A DNA stretch of 48,556 nt from an uncultured Mucilaginibacter sp. (GCF_937859865.1 NZ_CALMAT010000076.1:1-48556); one strand, 5' to 3'; positions 9,028 to 16,636 are shown, numbered from the stretch's first letter. Program-made: numbers and translations. Notes: generated by a model not told the origin, from the sequence alone.

Positions 9028-9783
9028 TTAATTGAATGCGACGTAGTCCGGATCAGTGTATTTGTATCCGTACTCGTTCGGCCTGGTGATGATTTGCTTT
9101 ACGGCAACCAAATCATAAATGTAATGGCCGGTTTCGTGGTTTAAGTGCATCCGAAAATAATTCCGCTTTTTTTGCACGCGCATTTGCTTGGCCAGCTTAA
9201 TCGAACCGGTGTTGTAAGCGGCGGCAACCAGCGTCCAGTTATGAAACTCGTCATACAGTTCGCGTAAGTAAATACAAGCAGCTACCGTAGATTTTTTGAG
9301 GTTTAGGCGTTCATCTTTGGAAGAACTCACTTTCAAACCATAAGTACGCGCCGTGCCGGGCATAAACTGCCATAAACCTTTTGCGCCTTTTGGCGAAACG
9401 CCTTGTTCCAGGCTCGATTCTACCACCGGGATGTATTTAAAATCATCCGGGATGCCGTACACTTTCAGGATTGGCTCGATTACTTTAAATAGTTTTGCTG
9501 CGCGGAAATGCAGCAGGTTGGTTTGAAGCTTTTTAAAGCTGTGTTCTTTTAGCGAATGTTTCAATTTTACGGCCACTTTCGGATCTTTCACCGGTACGGC
9601 CTCATTGGCAAAATTTAATCCATTCGAAGCTTCGGAAACATCGGCAGCAACTACATCATTGTCGCCTTTTGGTTCTGCTTTTGCTACTGTTTTTTTTAGC
9701 GTTGTACTGTAGATAAACAACTTTGACATGACAAACAGCACCACGATTACGGAGCACGTAATTAAGTGTTTTTTGTACATCAT
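9028..9783 (-). CDS. Membrane-anchored lytic transglycosylase (SLT/MltD-like)
   Basis: Cleaves peptidoglycan glycan strands, releasing 1,6-anhydro-muropeptides (family knowledge). One N-terminal hydrophobic segment (about residues 8-26) serves as anchor or signal. A linker leads to an SLT goose-lysozyme domain (about 100-245). The catalytic Glu is likely E122 in IPVVESSLEQGVSPKGAKGL, followed by LWQFMPGTARTYGL and the AAYNTG motif. There is no LysM repeat, unlike full MltD, so at 251 aa this is a minimal form. It has its own terminator and is divergent from the rluB-like gene. Confidence 0.9.
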   Translation of the reverse strand: MMYKKHLITCSVIVVLFVMSKLFIYSTTLKKTVAKAEPKGDNDVVAADVSEASNGLNFANEAVPVKDPKVAVKLKHSLKEHSFKKLQTNLLHFRAAKLFKVIEPILKVYGIPDDFKYIPVVESSLEQGVSPKGAKGLWQFMPGTARTYGLKVSSSKDERLNLKKSTVAACIYLRELYDEFHNWTLVAAAYNTGSIKLAKQMRVQKKRNYFRMHLNHETGHYIYDLVAVKQIITRPNEYGYKYTDPDYVAFN

Positions 9784-9945
9784 TCTTTTTGGTTTTAGTT
9801 ATAAAATACGGGTTAACGCCGGCAAAGATAGAGATATAATTCAGATTGTCAAACACTTACAAAACAGCCTCCAAAATTCGCTGTAATTATAGCGGAAAAT
9901 ATGGCTTCAAAACCACCGATAAATACCTGTAACAAAACCGATTGA

Positions 9946-9977
9946 TTTGCCGGAACAGGCTGAATAAGCTACCTTTG
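9946..9977 (+). promoter_or_regulatory. Bacteroidetes-type promoter for the rluB-like gene
   Basis: TTTG at 9946-9949 and TACCTTTG at 9970-9977, 20 bp apart, match the -33 TTTG / -7 TAnnTTTG consensus. Transcription would begin near 9982-9984. This excludes the upstream in-frame ATG at 9942 and supports translation from ATG 10011. Confidence 0.65.
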
Positions 9978-10010
9978 TTGCCCGGTAAAAAACCGGATAA
10001 TCAACAACAA

Positions 10011-11330
10011 ATGGCTTACAAAAAACAAGGGAACAGTCGTGATGACAAATCCGCCGGATCGAGCAAAAGGACACGCACAAGCGGTGGCTTTTCATCTTCG
10101 GCAAAAAATGAAAGACCGGCAACAGAAGGCAGTTTCCGAAAAAAACCATCGGCTTTTGGCGCACCGCAAAAATCTTTTGGCGTAAAAGAAGCACCGTCCG
10201 AAAAACGCTTTGGCCGTCCAGCCGAAGAAAACAACCGCTTTAAAAGCCGCAGCGAAGGCAATGCTTCTTTTACTGGCAAAAAATCAGCAGAAGACAAACC
10301 TTTCCGCAAAAGCAATACCGAAGGCAAACCGTTTGAAAAGCGCAGTTTTTCTTCATCAAAACCTTCTTTTGCGCCGCGCGGCGACAAACCTTTTAAAAGC
10401 AGGAATGCAGAAGGTTTTAACGAAGGAAGACCAGGAGACCGGCCGTACAAAAGCAGTAATTCTGACGGCAGGCCATATCAAAAAGATTTTGCAGGAAAAG
10501 AAAAACGTTACGTAAGAAATGACAGTGCCATCGGCGGGGCCGATGATAAAAAAATCATGCGTTCGCGCAACAAACCGGCCGAAGGAAGCAGGAGCAGCAA
10601 TAATAAAGATAATGGGTTGATCCGTTTGAACCGTTACATCGCCAACGCGGGCATTTGTTCCCGACGGAAAGCGGATGAATTGATTGAAGCCGGCGTGGTT
10701 TCGGTAAACGGTGAAGTGGTATCAGAACTGGGCGCTAAAATTGACCCGATAAAAGACGTAATCCGTTACAACGGCGAAACGTTAAAGCGCGAAAAAAATG
10801 TTTATGTGCTGCTGAACAAACCAAAAGATTATATTACCACAACGGATGATCCGCAGGAACGAAGAACGGTAATGCACCTGGTGGAAAAAGCAAGCCGCGA
10901 ACGCATTTATCCGGTTGGCCGCTTGGACCGGAACACGACCGGACTTTTGCTGATGACCAATGACGGCGAACTGGCCGATAAATTGTCGCACCCGCGCAAC
11001 AGCATCACCAAAATTTATAATGTTGAGTTAGACAAAAGCTTAACGCAAGGCGACCTGAACAAGATCGCTTTTGGTTTGGAACTGGAAGACGGTTTGATCA
11101 AACCTGATACTGTAAGTTATGTAACCGGCGGTAGCAAACGCGAAGTGGGCATCCAGATACACAGCGGAAAAAACCGTATTGTGCGTCGTATTTTTGAGCA
11201 TTTGGGCTACGAGATTGTGAAGCTGGACCGTGTGATTTATGGCAACCTCACCAAAAAAGATTTGACCCGCGGCCGCTGGCGTTACTTGGAAGAAAAAGAA
11301 ATCATTCAGCTAAAACACCTCATCAAATAA
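10011..11330 (+). CDS. RluB-type 23S rRNA pseudouridine synthase with long disordered N-terminus
   Basis: The C-terminal part has an S4 RNA-binding domain (LIRLNRYIANAGICSRRKADELI, about residues 202-240) and the RsuA/RluB catalytic domain with VGRLDRNTTGLLLMTNDGELA, the Asp being catalytic. This matches enzymes that modify the 23S peptidyl-transferase region or 16S rRNA. The first about 190 residues are low complexity, rich in Lys, Arg, Ser, Phe and Gly with GKPF/RPF-like repeats. Such basic tails are common in Bacteroidetes RluB but are not needed for catalysis. Start ATG 10011 follows the promoter; a longer frame from 9942 would begin upstream of transcription. Two dispersed motifs lie in the tail at 10179-10193 (GVKEAP) and 10261-10285 (ASFTGKK). 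Confidence 0.88.
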   Translation: MAYKKQGNSRDDKSAGSSKRTRTSGGFSSSAKNERPATEGSFRKKPSAFGAPQKSFGVKEAPSEKRFGRPAEENNRFKSRSEGNASFTGKKSAEDKPFRKSNTEGKPFEKRSFSSSKPSFAPRGDKPFKSRNAEGFNEGRPGDRPYKSSNSDGRPYQKDFAGKEKRYVRNDSAIGGADDKKIMRSRNKPAEGSRSSNNKDNGLIRLNRYIANAGICSRRKADELIEAGVVSVNGEVVSELGAKIDPIKDVIRYNGETLKREKNVYVLLNKPKDYITTTDDPQERRTVMHLVEKASRERIYPVGRLDRNTTGLLLMTNDGELADKLSHPRNSITKIYNVELDKSLTQGDLNKIAFGLELEDGLIKPDTVSYVTGGSKREVGIQIHSGKNRIVRRIFEHLGYEIVKLDRVIYGNLTKKDLTRGRWRYLEEKEIIQLKHLIK

Positions 11331-11337
11331 AAATACC

Positions 11338-11372
11338 AGCCGCTTCTGTTCAAACCAAAGCGGCTTTTTTTA
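11338..11372 (+). terminator. Terminator after the rluB-like gene
   Basis: Stem AGCCGCTT (11338-11345) / AAGCGGCT (11358-11365) with a 12-nt loop and a run of seven T, immediately after the stop at 11330. Confidence 0.85.
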
Positions 11373-11374
11373 TG

Positions 11375-11382
11375 TATGTTTG
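11375..11382 (+). promoter_or_regulatory. -7 box for the lactonase gene
   Basis: TATGTTTG matches TAnnTTTG; no clear TTTG lies at the -33 position. It overlaps an alternative ATG at 11376, so the start at 11406 (29 nt downstream) is preferred. Confidence 0.45.
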
Positions 11383-11405
11383 GCTATCAACCTTTTATTT
11401 TCAAC

Positions 11406-12563
11406 ATGAAACCAAAACCAACAACGCCTTTATTTGCCTTAATGCTTGCTTTGTTAATGCCGCTTTTTTTGCAGGCACAAAAGAAGCAAGGCCCACGCTA
11501 TTACCATTTGCTTATTGGCACTTATACCAACGGCACCAGCAAAGGCATTTATGTTTACAAGTTTGATACGGAAACCGGCAAAGTTGCTTTGGAACAGGTT
11601 GCAGAAGGCGTAAAAGATCCGTCGTACCTTGCTGTTTCTGCCAACAAAAAGTTTGTTTACGCGGTGAACGAAAGCCACAACCCGAAAGGCGACAGCGTAA
11701 GTGCTTTTAAATTTGATGACCATACCGGCAAGCTTACTTTTATCAATGCGTTACCGTCTTACGGAACTGATCCATGTTATGTAAGTGTGGATAAAAATAA
11801 CAAGAACTTGTTTGTGGCCAATTATTCCAGTGGAAATTTGACTGCTTATCGTTTGAAAGCTGATGGCGGCATTGCCGATAGTTTACAAACCATCCAGCAT
11901 ACAGGAGGCAGTGTTGATGCCACGCGCCAGAAAACCCCGCATGTTCACGCTGTAGTCCTTTCTCCGGATGAAAAGTATTTAATTTCCGATGATTTGGGCA
12001 CGGATAAAGTTTACGAGTACACGTATCAACCAAACGCCAAACGGCCTTTAAAACCTGCGGCACAAGCTACGGTTACGGTTGACCCGGCCAGCGGGCCAAG
12101 GCATTTGGTATTTACTAAAAATGCGAAACATGCTTATCTGGCGCAAGAAATAAGCGCGAAGATCAGGGTTTTTAATTATGCCAGCGGAAAATTGGTTTCG
12201 ATACAAAACATTGAAATGGAAACACCGGATTTTAAAGGCGTAAACGGGGCAGCAGATATCCATCTATCGCCGGATGAAAACTTTTTATACGCTTCCAACC
12301 GCGGCGAAGCAAACGATTTGGTGGTTTACAAAGTGGACAAGGCAACAGGGAAATTGAGTTTTGTTCAGCGGCAATCCACATTTGGCAATGCGCCACGAAA
12401 CTTTGCCATAGACCCGACCGGAAATTTTTTACTGGCAGCCAATCAAAATACCGATGATATTTATACTTTCAAGATCAACAAAACGACCGGAAAATTAAGC
12501 CGCATTGGCGAAAAATTGGCAATTAGCCACCCAGTTTGTTTAAAGTTTGTGGCGATTAGGTAA
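11406..12563 (+). CDS. Secreted lactonase family protein (6-phosphogluconolactonase YbhE-like beta-propeller)
   Basis: A 385-aa seven-bladed beta-propeller of the Pgl/YbhE lactonase family. Repeating blades are seen as LIGTYTNGTSKGIYVY, YLAVSANKKFVYAVNE, HVHAVVLSPDEKYLISDDLG, DIHLSPDENFLYASNRGE and NFAIDPTGNFLLAANQNTD. The N-terminus MKPKPTTPLFALMLALLMPLFLQA is a signal peptide, so the protein acts outside the cytoplasm and is unlikely to be the pentose-phosphate enzyme itself. The substrate is unknown. The signal peptide and upstream -7 box decide the start. A dispersed motif and a strong terminator follow. Confidence 0.85.
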   Translation: MKPKPTTPLFALMLALLMPLFLQAQKKQGPRYYHLLIGTYTNGTSKGIYVYKFDTETGKVALEQVAEGVKDPSYLAVSANKKFVYAVNESHNPKGDSVSAFKFDDHTGKLTFINALPSYGTDPCYVSVDKNNKNLFVANYSSGNLTAYRLKADGGIADSLQTIQHTGGSVDATRQKTPHVHAVVLSPDEKYLISDDLGTDKVYEYTYQPNAKRPLKPAAQATVTVDPASGPRHLVFTKNAKHAYLAQEISAKIRVFNYASGKLVSIQNIEMETPDFKGVNGAADIHLSPDENFLYASNRGEANDLVVYKVDKATGKLSFVQRQSTFGNAPRNFAIDPTGNFLLAANQNTDDIYTFKINKTTGKLSRIGEKLAISHPVCLKFVAIR

Positions 12564-12576
12564 GACACTGATTTTT

Positions 12577-12594
12577 ACCCGGTAAAAGAAGCAT
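12577..12594 (+). repeat. Single GGTAAAAGAAGCAT motif, intergenic
   Basis: ACCCGGTAAAAGAAGCAT, 14 bp after the lactonase stop and just before its terminator hairpin. Confidence 0.7.
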
Positions 12595-12601
12595 TTGGGG
12601 A

Positions 12602-12650
12602 AAAGGCCCGGATGATTGCGGAAGGTTTTCCTCAATCGTCCGGGCCTTTT
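12602..12650 (+). terminator. Strong terminator after the lactonase gene
   Basis: A 16-bp stem, AAGGCCCGGATGATTG / CAATCGTCCGGGCCTT with one G-U pair, and a T run. It covers the ATG at 12612 of the longest reading frame for the next gene, arguing that the next gene starts further downstream. Confidence 0.85.
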
Positions 12651-12725
12651 TGTTTCATTATTGCTTCAGCTTGCTGCAAAAATCAATTGGCGCAATTATG
12701 GCAAGGCAGCAGTAAACCGAAAAAA

Positions 12726-13331
12726 TTGAAAACAAATGATCAGGGGATTTCCAACACAGCCAGTTTAAACGAAAACTGTTTTTGGGAACTCGATTTGTAC
12801 ACCGGCCTGCTGCATTGGTCGGACGGGATGTGCCAGTTGCTCGGCCTCCAAAAACCGTACACGCCAACTTTAGCGCAACTGATGCAGTATTTCGGGCCGG
12901 AACAAAACATCCGCACCGCTTTTAGCCGCGCCATTCATCAGGGAACTCCTTTCCAACTGCAACTGCCTTCGCTTACGGTCCATGATAAAGTGATTTTGGT
13001 TTGCACCACCGGTTTTCCGGTTTATGATGATTACGGAAAATGTATCGCCATAAAAGGGGCTTTGGAAACGGAAACACCAGCGGAAAACCAATCAAACCCT
13101 TTGCAAATTGCAGCCGAAGAAACGGAAGCACAACAAATGGTGCTGGACAATTTTGCCCGAATTGTTTCGCACAACCTGCGTTCGCATACGGCAAACCTGC
13201 AAATGGTGATTGAATCTGTTCAGCAAAAAACCGTTTGCGGCGATATGCAGGAGTTGATCGGCAGCATCAAAACCATCAGCCAAAACCTTAACCAAACTGT
13301 TGGCTACCTTAATACGCTGACTAAAATTTAA
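12726..13331 (+). CDS. PAS/HisKA protein lacking an ATPase domain
   Basis: From TTG 12726 the protein has 201 aa. Residues 15-115 resemble a PAS sensor fold (ENCFWELDLYTGLLHWSDGMCQLLG). Residues 138-200 resemble a dimerisation/phosphoacceptor helix pair, with FARIVSHNLRSHTANLQMV giving candidate phospho-His149. The frame stops right after this region, so the HATPase catalytic domain of a normal histidine kinase is absent. The start is uncertain: ATG 12612 lies inside the previous gene's terminator, and TTG 12687 or 12726 are alternatives. A single-domain response regulator follows 32 bp downstream, so this may be a phosphotransfer partner, a dominant-negative sensor or a truncated kinase. Confidence 0.7.
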   Translation: MKTNDQGISNTASLNENCFWELDLYTGLLHWSDGMCQLLGLQKPYTPTLAQLMQYFGPEQNIRTAFSRAIHQGTPFQLQLPSLTVHDKVILVCTTGFPVYDDYGKCIAIKGALETETPAENQSNPLQIAAEETEAQQMVLDNFARIVSHNLRSHTANLQMVIESVQQKTVCGDMQELIGSIKTISQNLNQTVGYLNTLTKI

Positions 13332-13337
13332 ACCGAC

Positions 13338-13360
13338 ATACTTCTTTTATCTGCCTAAAA
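13338..13360 (-). repeat. Single ATACTTCTTTTATC motif, intergenic
   Basis: ATACTTCTTTTATCTGCCTA then AAA fills the 32-bp gap between the PAS/HisKA gene and the response regulator. Confidence 0.75.
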
Positions 13361-13363
13361 TCA

Positions 13364-13753
13364 ATGCCGAACCTTAAAACCATTGCTGTTGTTGATGATG
13401 ACCCGATTTATATCCAAGCCTTAAAAAATTTGTTTACAAGCTGGAAAATCCTTAATCCGGTTTTATTTTTTGAGAACGGAAAAGAAGTCCTAGATTTTAT
13501 ACGGGTAAAAGAAGCACCGGCCTTGCCGGATATTTTATTGCTGGATTTGAACATGCCGGTGATGAACGGCTGGGCTTTTATGGAAAACTTTGCACCGATT
13601 GCAACGCAACTCAACAAAAACATCAGCATTTATCTGGTTACTTCTTCCATTTGGGAGGAAGACAGCAAGCGCGCCGAAAAAAACCCGCACATCAAAGAAT
13701 TGATCGTTAAACCCATCCTGCAAAAAAAGTTCAGGGAGATTTTGGCGGGTTAA
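13364..13753 (+). CDS. Single-domain response regulator (CheY-like)
   Basis: A 129-aa receiver domain with no output domain. Acidic pocket Asp11-Asp13 (VVDDDP), phosphoacceptor Asp61 (LLLDLNMPVMNGW), switch Thr93/Ser94 and conserved Lys116 (IVKPI) are all present, so it should be phosphorylatable. It pairs with the ATPase-less HisKA protein just upstream. Single-domain receivers of this kind are common in Sphingobacteria and usually act by protein contact. A dispersed motif inside (13502-13516) encodes RVKEAP. A second copy (about 13747-13763) supplies the TAA stop codon itself (13751-13753). Confidence 0.93.
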   Translation: MPNLKTIAVVDDDPIYIQALKNLFTSWKILNPVLFFENGKEVLDFIRVKEAPALPDILLLDLNMPVMNGWAFMENFAPIATQLNKNISIYLVTSSIWEEDSKRAEKNPHIKELIVKPILQKKFREILAG

Positions 13754-13828
13754 AAGAAGCATTGCCCGAAATGCAGCTTTTAAACCGCTGTTGTTTTAAA
13801 AGCAGATTTGTTACTTTTGATGCTGTTT

Positions 13829-14329
13829 ATGAACCAACATCCGAAGCTTCTTTTACCGGTATTTTTTTTGCTGATGTCTTGTTGTGCTTTTTATTCCTGC
13901 AAAAAAGACAATCAAAGTTCGGTCAGTTCGTTTTTGACGCAAAGCACGTGGAACCTGGCTTTAACGCAGCGTTTTAAATATGTTAACCAGGCATTGATCA
14001 AAACGGACACAGTCAACATCGGTTGTGCCTTAGACCAAAAACTGACTTTTCGCAAAGACAATACTTTTACTTTTACCAACTACAATTGCAAAACCGGAAA
14101 CCTTAACGGCAACTGGAGTTTTAGCCCGGACATGTTGTTTTTGAATACCGATCAAAGCATCACCAAAAACTCAAAAGGCATACAAAACCCGGCGCACTTC
14201 ATCAACCTTGGCCAGTATTCTTTAATTTTTGATGCCGGCGATGTTTACGTTTACGGAAACGAAAACACTTATTATAAAAAAACCGATACGGTTGTGGTTT
14301 ACCGGTATGGTTTTATACACAGCAAGTAA
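13829..14329 (+). CDS. Lipocalin-like lipoprotein, function unknown
   Basis: A 166-aa lipoprotein. The N-terminus MNQHPKLLLPVFFLLMSCC is a signal sequence leading to a lipobox at AFYSC followed by KKDNQ. The mature part has a W-N-L segment and a beta-strand-rich pattern (FLTQSTWNLAL, LTFRKDNTFTFTNYNCKTG, LNGNWSFSPDMLFL), as in Bacteroidetes lipocalin-like or DUF5004-type proteins; the assignment is tentative. ATG 13829 is preferred over 13808 because it begins the signal peptide. A dispersed motif lies in the signal-peptide codons (about 13845-13868, LLLPVFF). It precedes purN by 19 bp. Confidence 0.75.
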   Translation: MNQHPKLLLPVFFLLMSCCAFYSCKKDNQSSVSSFLTQSTWNLALTQRFKYVNQALIKTDTVNIGCALDQKLTFRKDNTFTFTNYNCKTGNLNGNWSFSPDMLFLNTDQSITKNSKGIQNPAHFINLGQYSLIFDAGDVYVYGNENTYYKKTDTVVVYRYGFIHSK

Positions 14330-14348
14330 ATTGCACAACCCCAAAACA

Positions 14349-14954
14349 ATGGCTGCAACAACCGACCCTGCCCCCACCGTTAAAAAGCGCATTGCCATTT
14401 TTGCTTCCGGTTCCGGCTCCAACGCCCAAAAAATTATGGAGCATTTTAAAAAGAATGCACTGGCCGAAGTAACGCTGGTTTTGACCAACAACCCCGAAGC
14501 TTACGTGTTGCAGCGTGCCGATAATTTTGAAATCCCGGCGCATGTTTTTAACCGGAGAACTTTTTATCAGAGTGATGAAATATTGAAACTGCTGCAAAGT
14601 TTAAACATTGATTTGGTTGTGCTGGCCGGTTTTCTGTGGCTGGTGCCGCAAAATTTATTGGAAGCTTTTCCAAACCGCATCATCAATATCCACCCGGCTT
14701 TGTTGCCCGCTTTTGGCGGAAAAGGGATGTACGGCGATTACGTGCACCAAGCGGTTTTGCTGGCCGGCGAAAAAGAATCGGGCATTACCATCCATTACGT
14801 AAACGAACATTTTGACAAAGGCGAGATCATCCAGCAGTTCCGTTTTAAAATTGAACCGAACGACCAGTTGGAAAATATCCGTTTTAAAATCCAGCAGTTG
14901 GAGCATCAACATTACCCCAAAGTGATTGAGCAGGTGCTGAAGAAGCTGAAGTGA
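14349..14954 (+). CDS. purN: Phosphoribosylglycinamide formyltransferase (GART)
   Basis: Third step of purine synthesis, transferring formyl from 10-formyl-THF to GAR in the cytoplasm. Motifs: FASGSGSNAQKIM (residues 18-30, phosphate binding) and NIHPALLPAFGGKGMYG (113-129, catalytic Asn113/His115). The second loop with Asp156 in NEHFDKGEI is also present. ATG 14349 gives the expected 201 aa; the longer frame from 14229 overlaps the preceding gene and adds 40 non-homologous residues. The 3' end (from 14863) is repeated twice downstream around toxin-antitoxin modules; this copy is the functional one. Confidence 0.95.
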   Translation: MAATTDPAPTVKKRIAIFASGSGSNAQKIMEHFKKNALAEVTLVLTNNPEAYVLQRADNFEIPAHVFNRRTFYQSDEILKLLQSLNIDLVVLAGFLWLVPQNLLEAFPNRIINIHPALLPAFGGKGMYGDYVHQAVLLAGEKESGITIHYVNEHFDKGEIIQQFRFKIEPNDQLENIRFKIQQLEHQHYPKVIEQVLKKLK

Positions 14955-15010
14955 ACCGATACTATTTTTAGGGTGATAAAAACAGTATGGAGGGGAAAAT
15001 TATTTCGGCA
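14863..15010 (+). repeat. purN 3'-end direct repeat, copy 1 (functional), with 30-bp hairpin
   Basis: From ACCAGTTGGAAAATATCC through the purN TGA (14952-14954) and the hairpin ATACTATTTTTAGGG / TGATAAAAACAGTAT (14959-14988), into GGAGGGGAAAATTATTT. Copies recur at about 15630 and 16637. The hairpin has near-perfect 12-bp arms of the ACAGTAT variant of the dispersed motif and probably terminates purN. Confidence 0.9.
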
Positions 15011-15049
15011 GGTTTGAGTAAATTTGGATTAGAAAACCCTATCAACATT

Positions 15050-15259
15050 ATGAAAGTTTTAGTAGAAATTCCGGATGAAGAAGCTTCTTTTGGCATGAAA
15101 GTATTGCAAAGCCTTTCTTTTGTCAAAAGAGCAAAGCCGATGTCTGCCGCTAAAGTGGCGCTTTGGGAAGATTTAAAAGTAGCCGCGGAAGAAGTGCGTT
15201 TGCACAAACAAGGAAAAATCAAACTAAAAACTGCCCAAGAGCTTTTGGATGAGTTATAG
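15050..15259 (+). CDS. Antitoxin of a RelE-type toxin-antitoxin pair
   Basis: A 69-aa acidic/helical protein (MKVLVEIPDEEASFGMKVL to KTAQELLDEL) encoded immediately before, and overlapping by 11 nt, a RelE-like toxin gene. Small size, overlap and the C-terminal AQELLDEL helix fit an antitoxin, but I do not recognise the DNA-binding fold. ATG 15050 is preferred; an in-frame ATG at 14987 overlaps the purN hairpin and would add 21 residues. Part of the dispersed motif (AAGCTTCTTTTGG, 15079) lies within EEASFG. Confidence 0.75.
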   Translation: MKVLVEIPDEEASFGMKVLQSLSFVKRAKPMSAAKVALWEDLKVAAEEVRLHKQGKIKLKTAQELLDEL

Positions 15260-15584
15260 TATTATCCCGACGAACGGCTTTGAAAAAGAACTTAAACGAT
15301 TGGTCAAAAAGTTTCCTTCCTTAAAAAACGAATATGCCGAATTGATTTTTCAAATTTTGCAAAACCCAGAATATGGTATTTTTTTAGGCAATAACTGCTA
15401 TAAAATCAGATTAGCTATCAGCAGCAAAGGAAAAGGTAAAAGCGGTGGCGCAAGGGTAATTACTTATTTATACATTGCAACGGAAACAGTTTATTTGCTT
15501 ACCATCTATGACAAAGGCGAGAAAGCTGATTTAAAACCTAACGAACTTAAAGAAATGGTTGAAAGTTTAGAGTTGGATGTTTAA
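15249..15584 (+). CDS. RelE/HigB-like toxin
   Basis: A 111-aa protein of the RelE/ParE mRNA-interferase superfamily. The typical core is seen as CYKIRLAISSKGKGKSGGARVITYLYI and TVYLLTIYDKGEKADL. The first residues (MSYSIIPTNGFEKELKRLVKKFPSLKNE) match the helical entry of the fold. It overlaps its antitoxin gene by 11 nt, suggesting translational coupling. The toxin is expected to cleave mRNA at ribosomes when free of antitoxin (family knowledge). The module sits between purN 3'-end copies 1 and 2. Confidence 0.85.
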   Translation: MSYSIIPTNGFEKELKRLVKKFPSLKNEYAELIFQILQNPEYGIFLGNNCYKIRLAISSKGKGKSGGARVITYLYIATETVYLLTIYDKGEKADLKPNELKEMVESLELDV

Positions 15585-15629
15585 AAGAATTTAACGTTTG
15601 CATTCACCTATCTCGTTTCCTATTAATCA

Positions 15630-15768
15630 TTTGGAAAATATCTGTTTTAAAATCCAGCAGTTGGAGCATCAACATTACCCCAAAGTGATTGAGCAGGTGC
15701 TGAAGAAGCTGAAGTGAATCCATACTGTTTTTATAGGGGTAAAAACAGTATTTGCAAGGAAAAGGATT
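15630..15768 (+). repeat. purN 3'-end direct repeat, copy 2, with 30-bp hairpin
   Basis: TTGGAAAATATCTG onward repeats the last about 80 bp of purN almost perfectly, including the TGA stop, then the perfect hairpin ATACTGTTTTTATAG / GGGTAAAAACAGTAT (15722-15751). It has no upstream purN body, so it is a non-functional fragment. It separates the two toxin-antitoxin modules. Confidence 0.9.
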
Positions 15769-15815
15769 TTGCTGTTTAGTTTCAAAAATTCATTCTCCCG
15801 TACGGCAATTCTACG

Positions 15816-15823
15816 TACATTTG
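15816..15823 (+). promoter_or_regulatory. -7 box for the tacAT-like module
   Basis: TACATTTG matches TAnnTTTG, 23 bp before the antitoxin ATG. No clear -33 TTTG is present. Confidence 0.45.
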
Positions 15824-15846
15824 CATAATCAATAAAACTAATTAAA

Positions 15847-16146
15847 ATGGCAGTAACAGTTAACGACCGGATTGATGTTCGGATTAGCAAAGAACAAAAA
15901 GAACTGTTTAAATATGCGTCCGAACTTCGTGGCTTTAAAAGCTTAAGCGAGTTTGTGGTTTTTTGCATCAGATCCGAAGCCAATAAAATTATCAATGACA
16001 ATAATGAGCTGATAAAAAGCCTGGAAGATAAAAAGGTTTTTGTTGATGCCTTGTTAAACCCGCCTGCCCCTAACGATAAGCTGAAAAAGGCACAGCTAAC
16101 CTTTAACCAGTTTACCAAAGATGGCATTATCAATAGAGCTTCTTAA
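15847..16146 (+). CDS. DUF1778/TacA-like antitoxin
   Basis: A 99-aa ribbon-helix-helix-type antitoxin. The N-terminus VTVNDRIDVRISKEQKELFKYASELRGFKSLSEFVVFCIRSEA matches the RHH DNA-binding region of DUF1778 proteins, normally paired with GNAT toxins. The C-terminal tail (KAQLTFNQFTKDGII) would wrap the toxin. It overlaps the toxin gene by 26 nt. The module is probably autoregulated through this RHH domain. Confidence 0.88.
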   Translation: MAVTVNDRIDVRISKEQKELFKYASELRGFKSLSEFVVFCIRSEANKIINDNNELIKSLEDKKVFVDALLNPPAPNDKLKKAQLTFNQFTKDGIINRAS

Positions 16147-16627
16147 CAAAACGCATATTAAAAGTAGTTTTGAGTGTGGTTATCCATCTTTAAACAATTA
16201 CATAAAAACCCAAGCCAGCCAGGATGTAAAACGGAATATTTCCGTTTGTTATGTGTTGAGTGATAACCCGGATAAAACAGTGGCTGGTTATTACACGCTT
16301 TCCAGTCATGCTGTTTCTTTGGAAGATTTGCCGGAAGACCTAAGAAAAAAACTGCCAACAAGTTATCCGGTTGTACCAACTGCACTTTTGGGCAGATTGG
16401 CAGTAAATAAAGCTTACCAAGGAAAAAGACTGGGCGAAATGCTACTTTTAGATGCGCTAAACCGTTGTGCAAATTTAGCAGAAAGCATTGGCACAATGGC
16501 CGTAATAGTTGACCCGATTGATGAAAAAGCAATGGGATTTTACAAAGCTTACGGTTTTATCAGTTTGCCAAAAAGCATAAGGCTGTTTATGTCGGTTAAA
16601 ACTATAAAAACTTTGCAAGGTGAATAG
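16121..16627 (+). CDS. GNAT-family acetyltransferase toxin (TacT-like)
   Basis: A 168-aa GNAT protein. Family knowledge: TacT-type toxins acetylate the amino acid on charged tRNAs and stop translation. Visible motifs are the N-terminal FECGYPSLNNYIKTQASQD (the characteristic FDCG-like start of these toxins), AGYYTLSSHAV, and the acetyl-CoA loop LLGRLAVNKAYQGKRLGEMLL. The C-terminal DEKAMGFYKAYGF contains the likely catalytic Tyr. It overlaps the antitoxin by 26 nt and is followed by purN 3'-end copy 3. Confidence 0.9.
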   Translation: MALSIELLNKTHIKSSFECGYPSLNNYIKTQASQDVKRNISVCYVLSDNPDKTVAGYYTLSSHAVSLEDLPEDLRKKLPTSYPVVPTALLGRLAVNKAYQGKRLGEMLLLDALNRCANLAESIGTMAVIVDPIDEKAMGFYKAYGFISLPKSIRLFMSVKTIKTLQGE

Positions 16628-16636
16628 CATTTGGCA

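Noticed and set aside
12612-12725. ATG 12612 as start of the PAS/HisKA gene
   Set aside because: It lies inside the lactonase terminator stem, and the first residues have no PAS similarity.
13762-13977. 71-aa plus-strand frame after the response regulator
   Set aside because: It overlaps the lipoprotein gene in another frame and shows no domain or lipobox.
14229-14348. In-frame extension of purN overlapping the lipoprotein gene
   Set aside because: The 40 extra residues lie in the 3' end of the preceding gene and do not match GART proteins; ATG 14349 gives the normal length.
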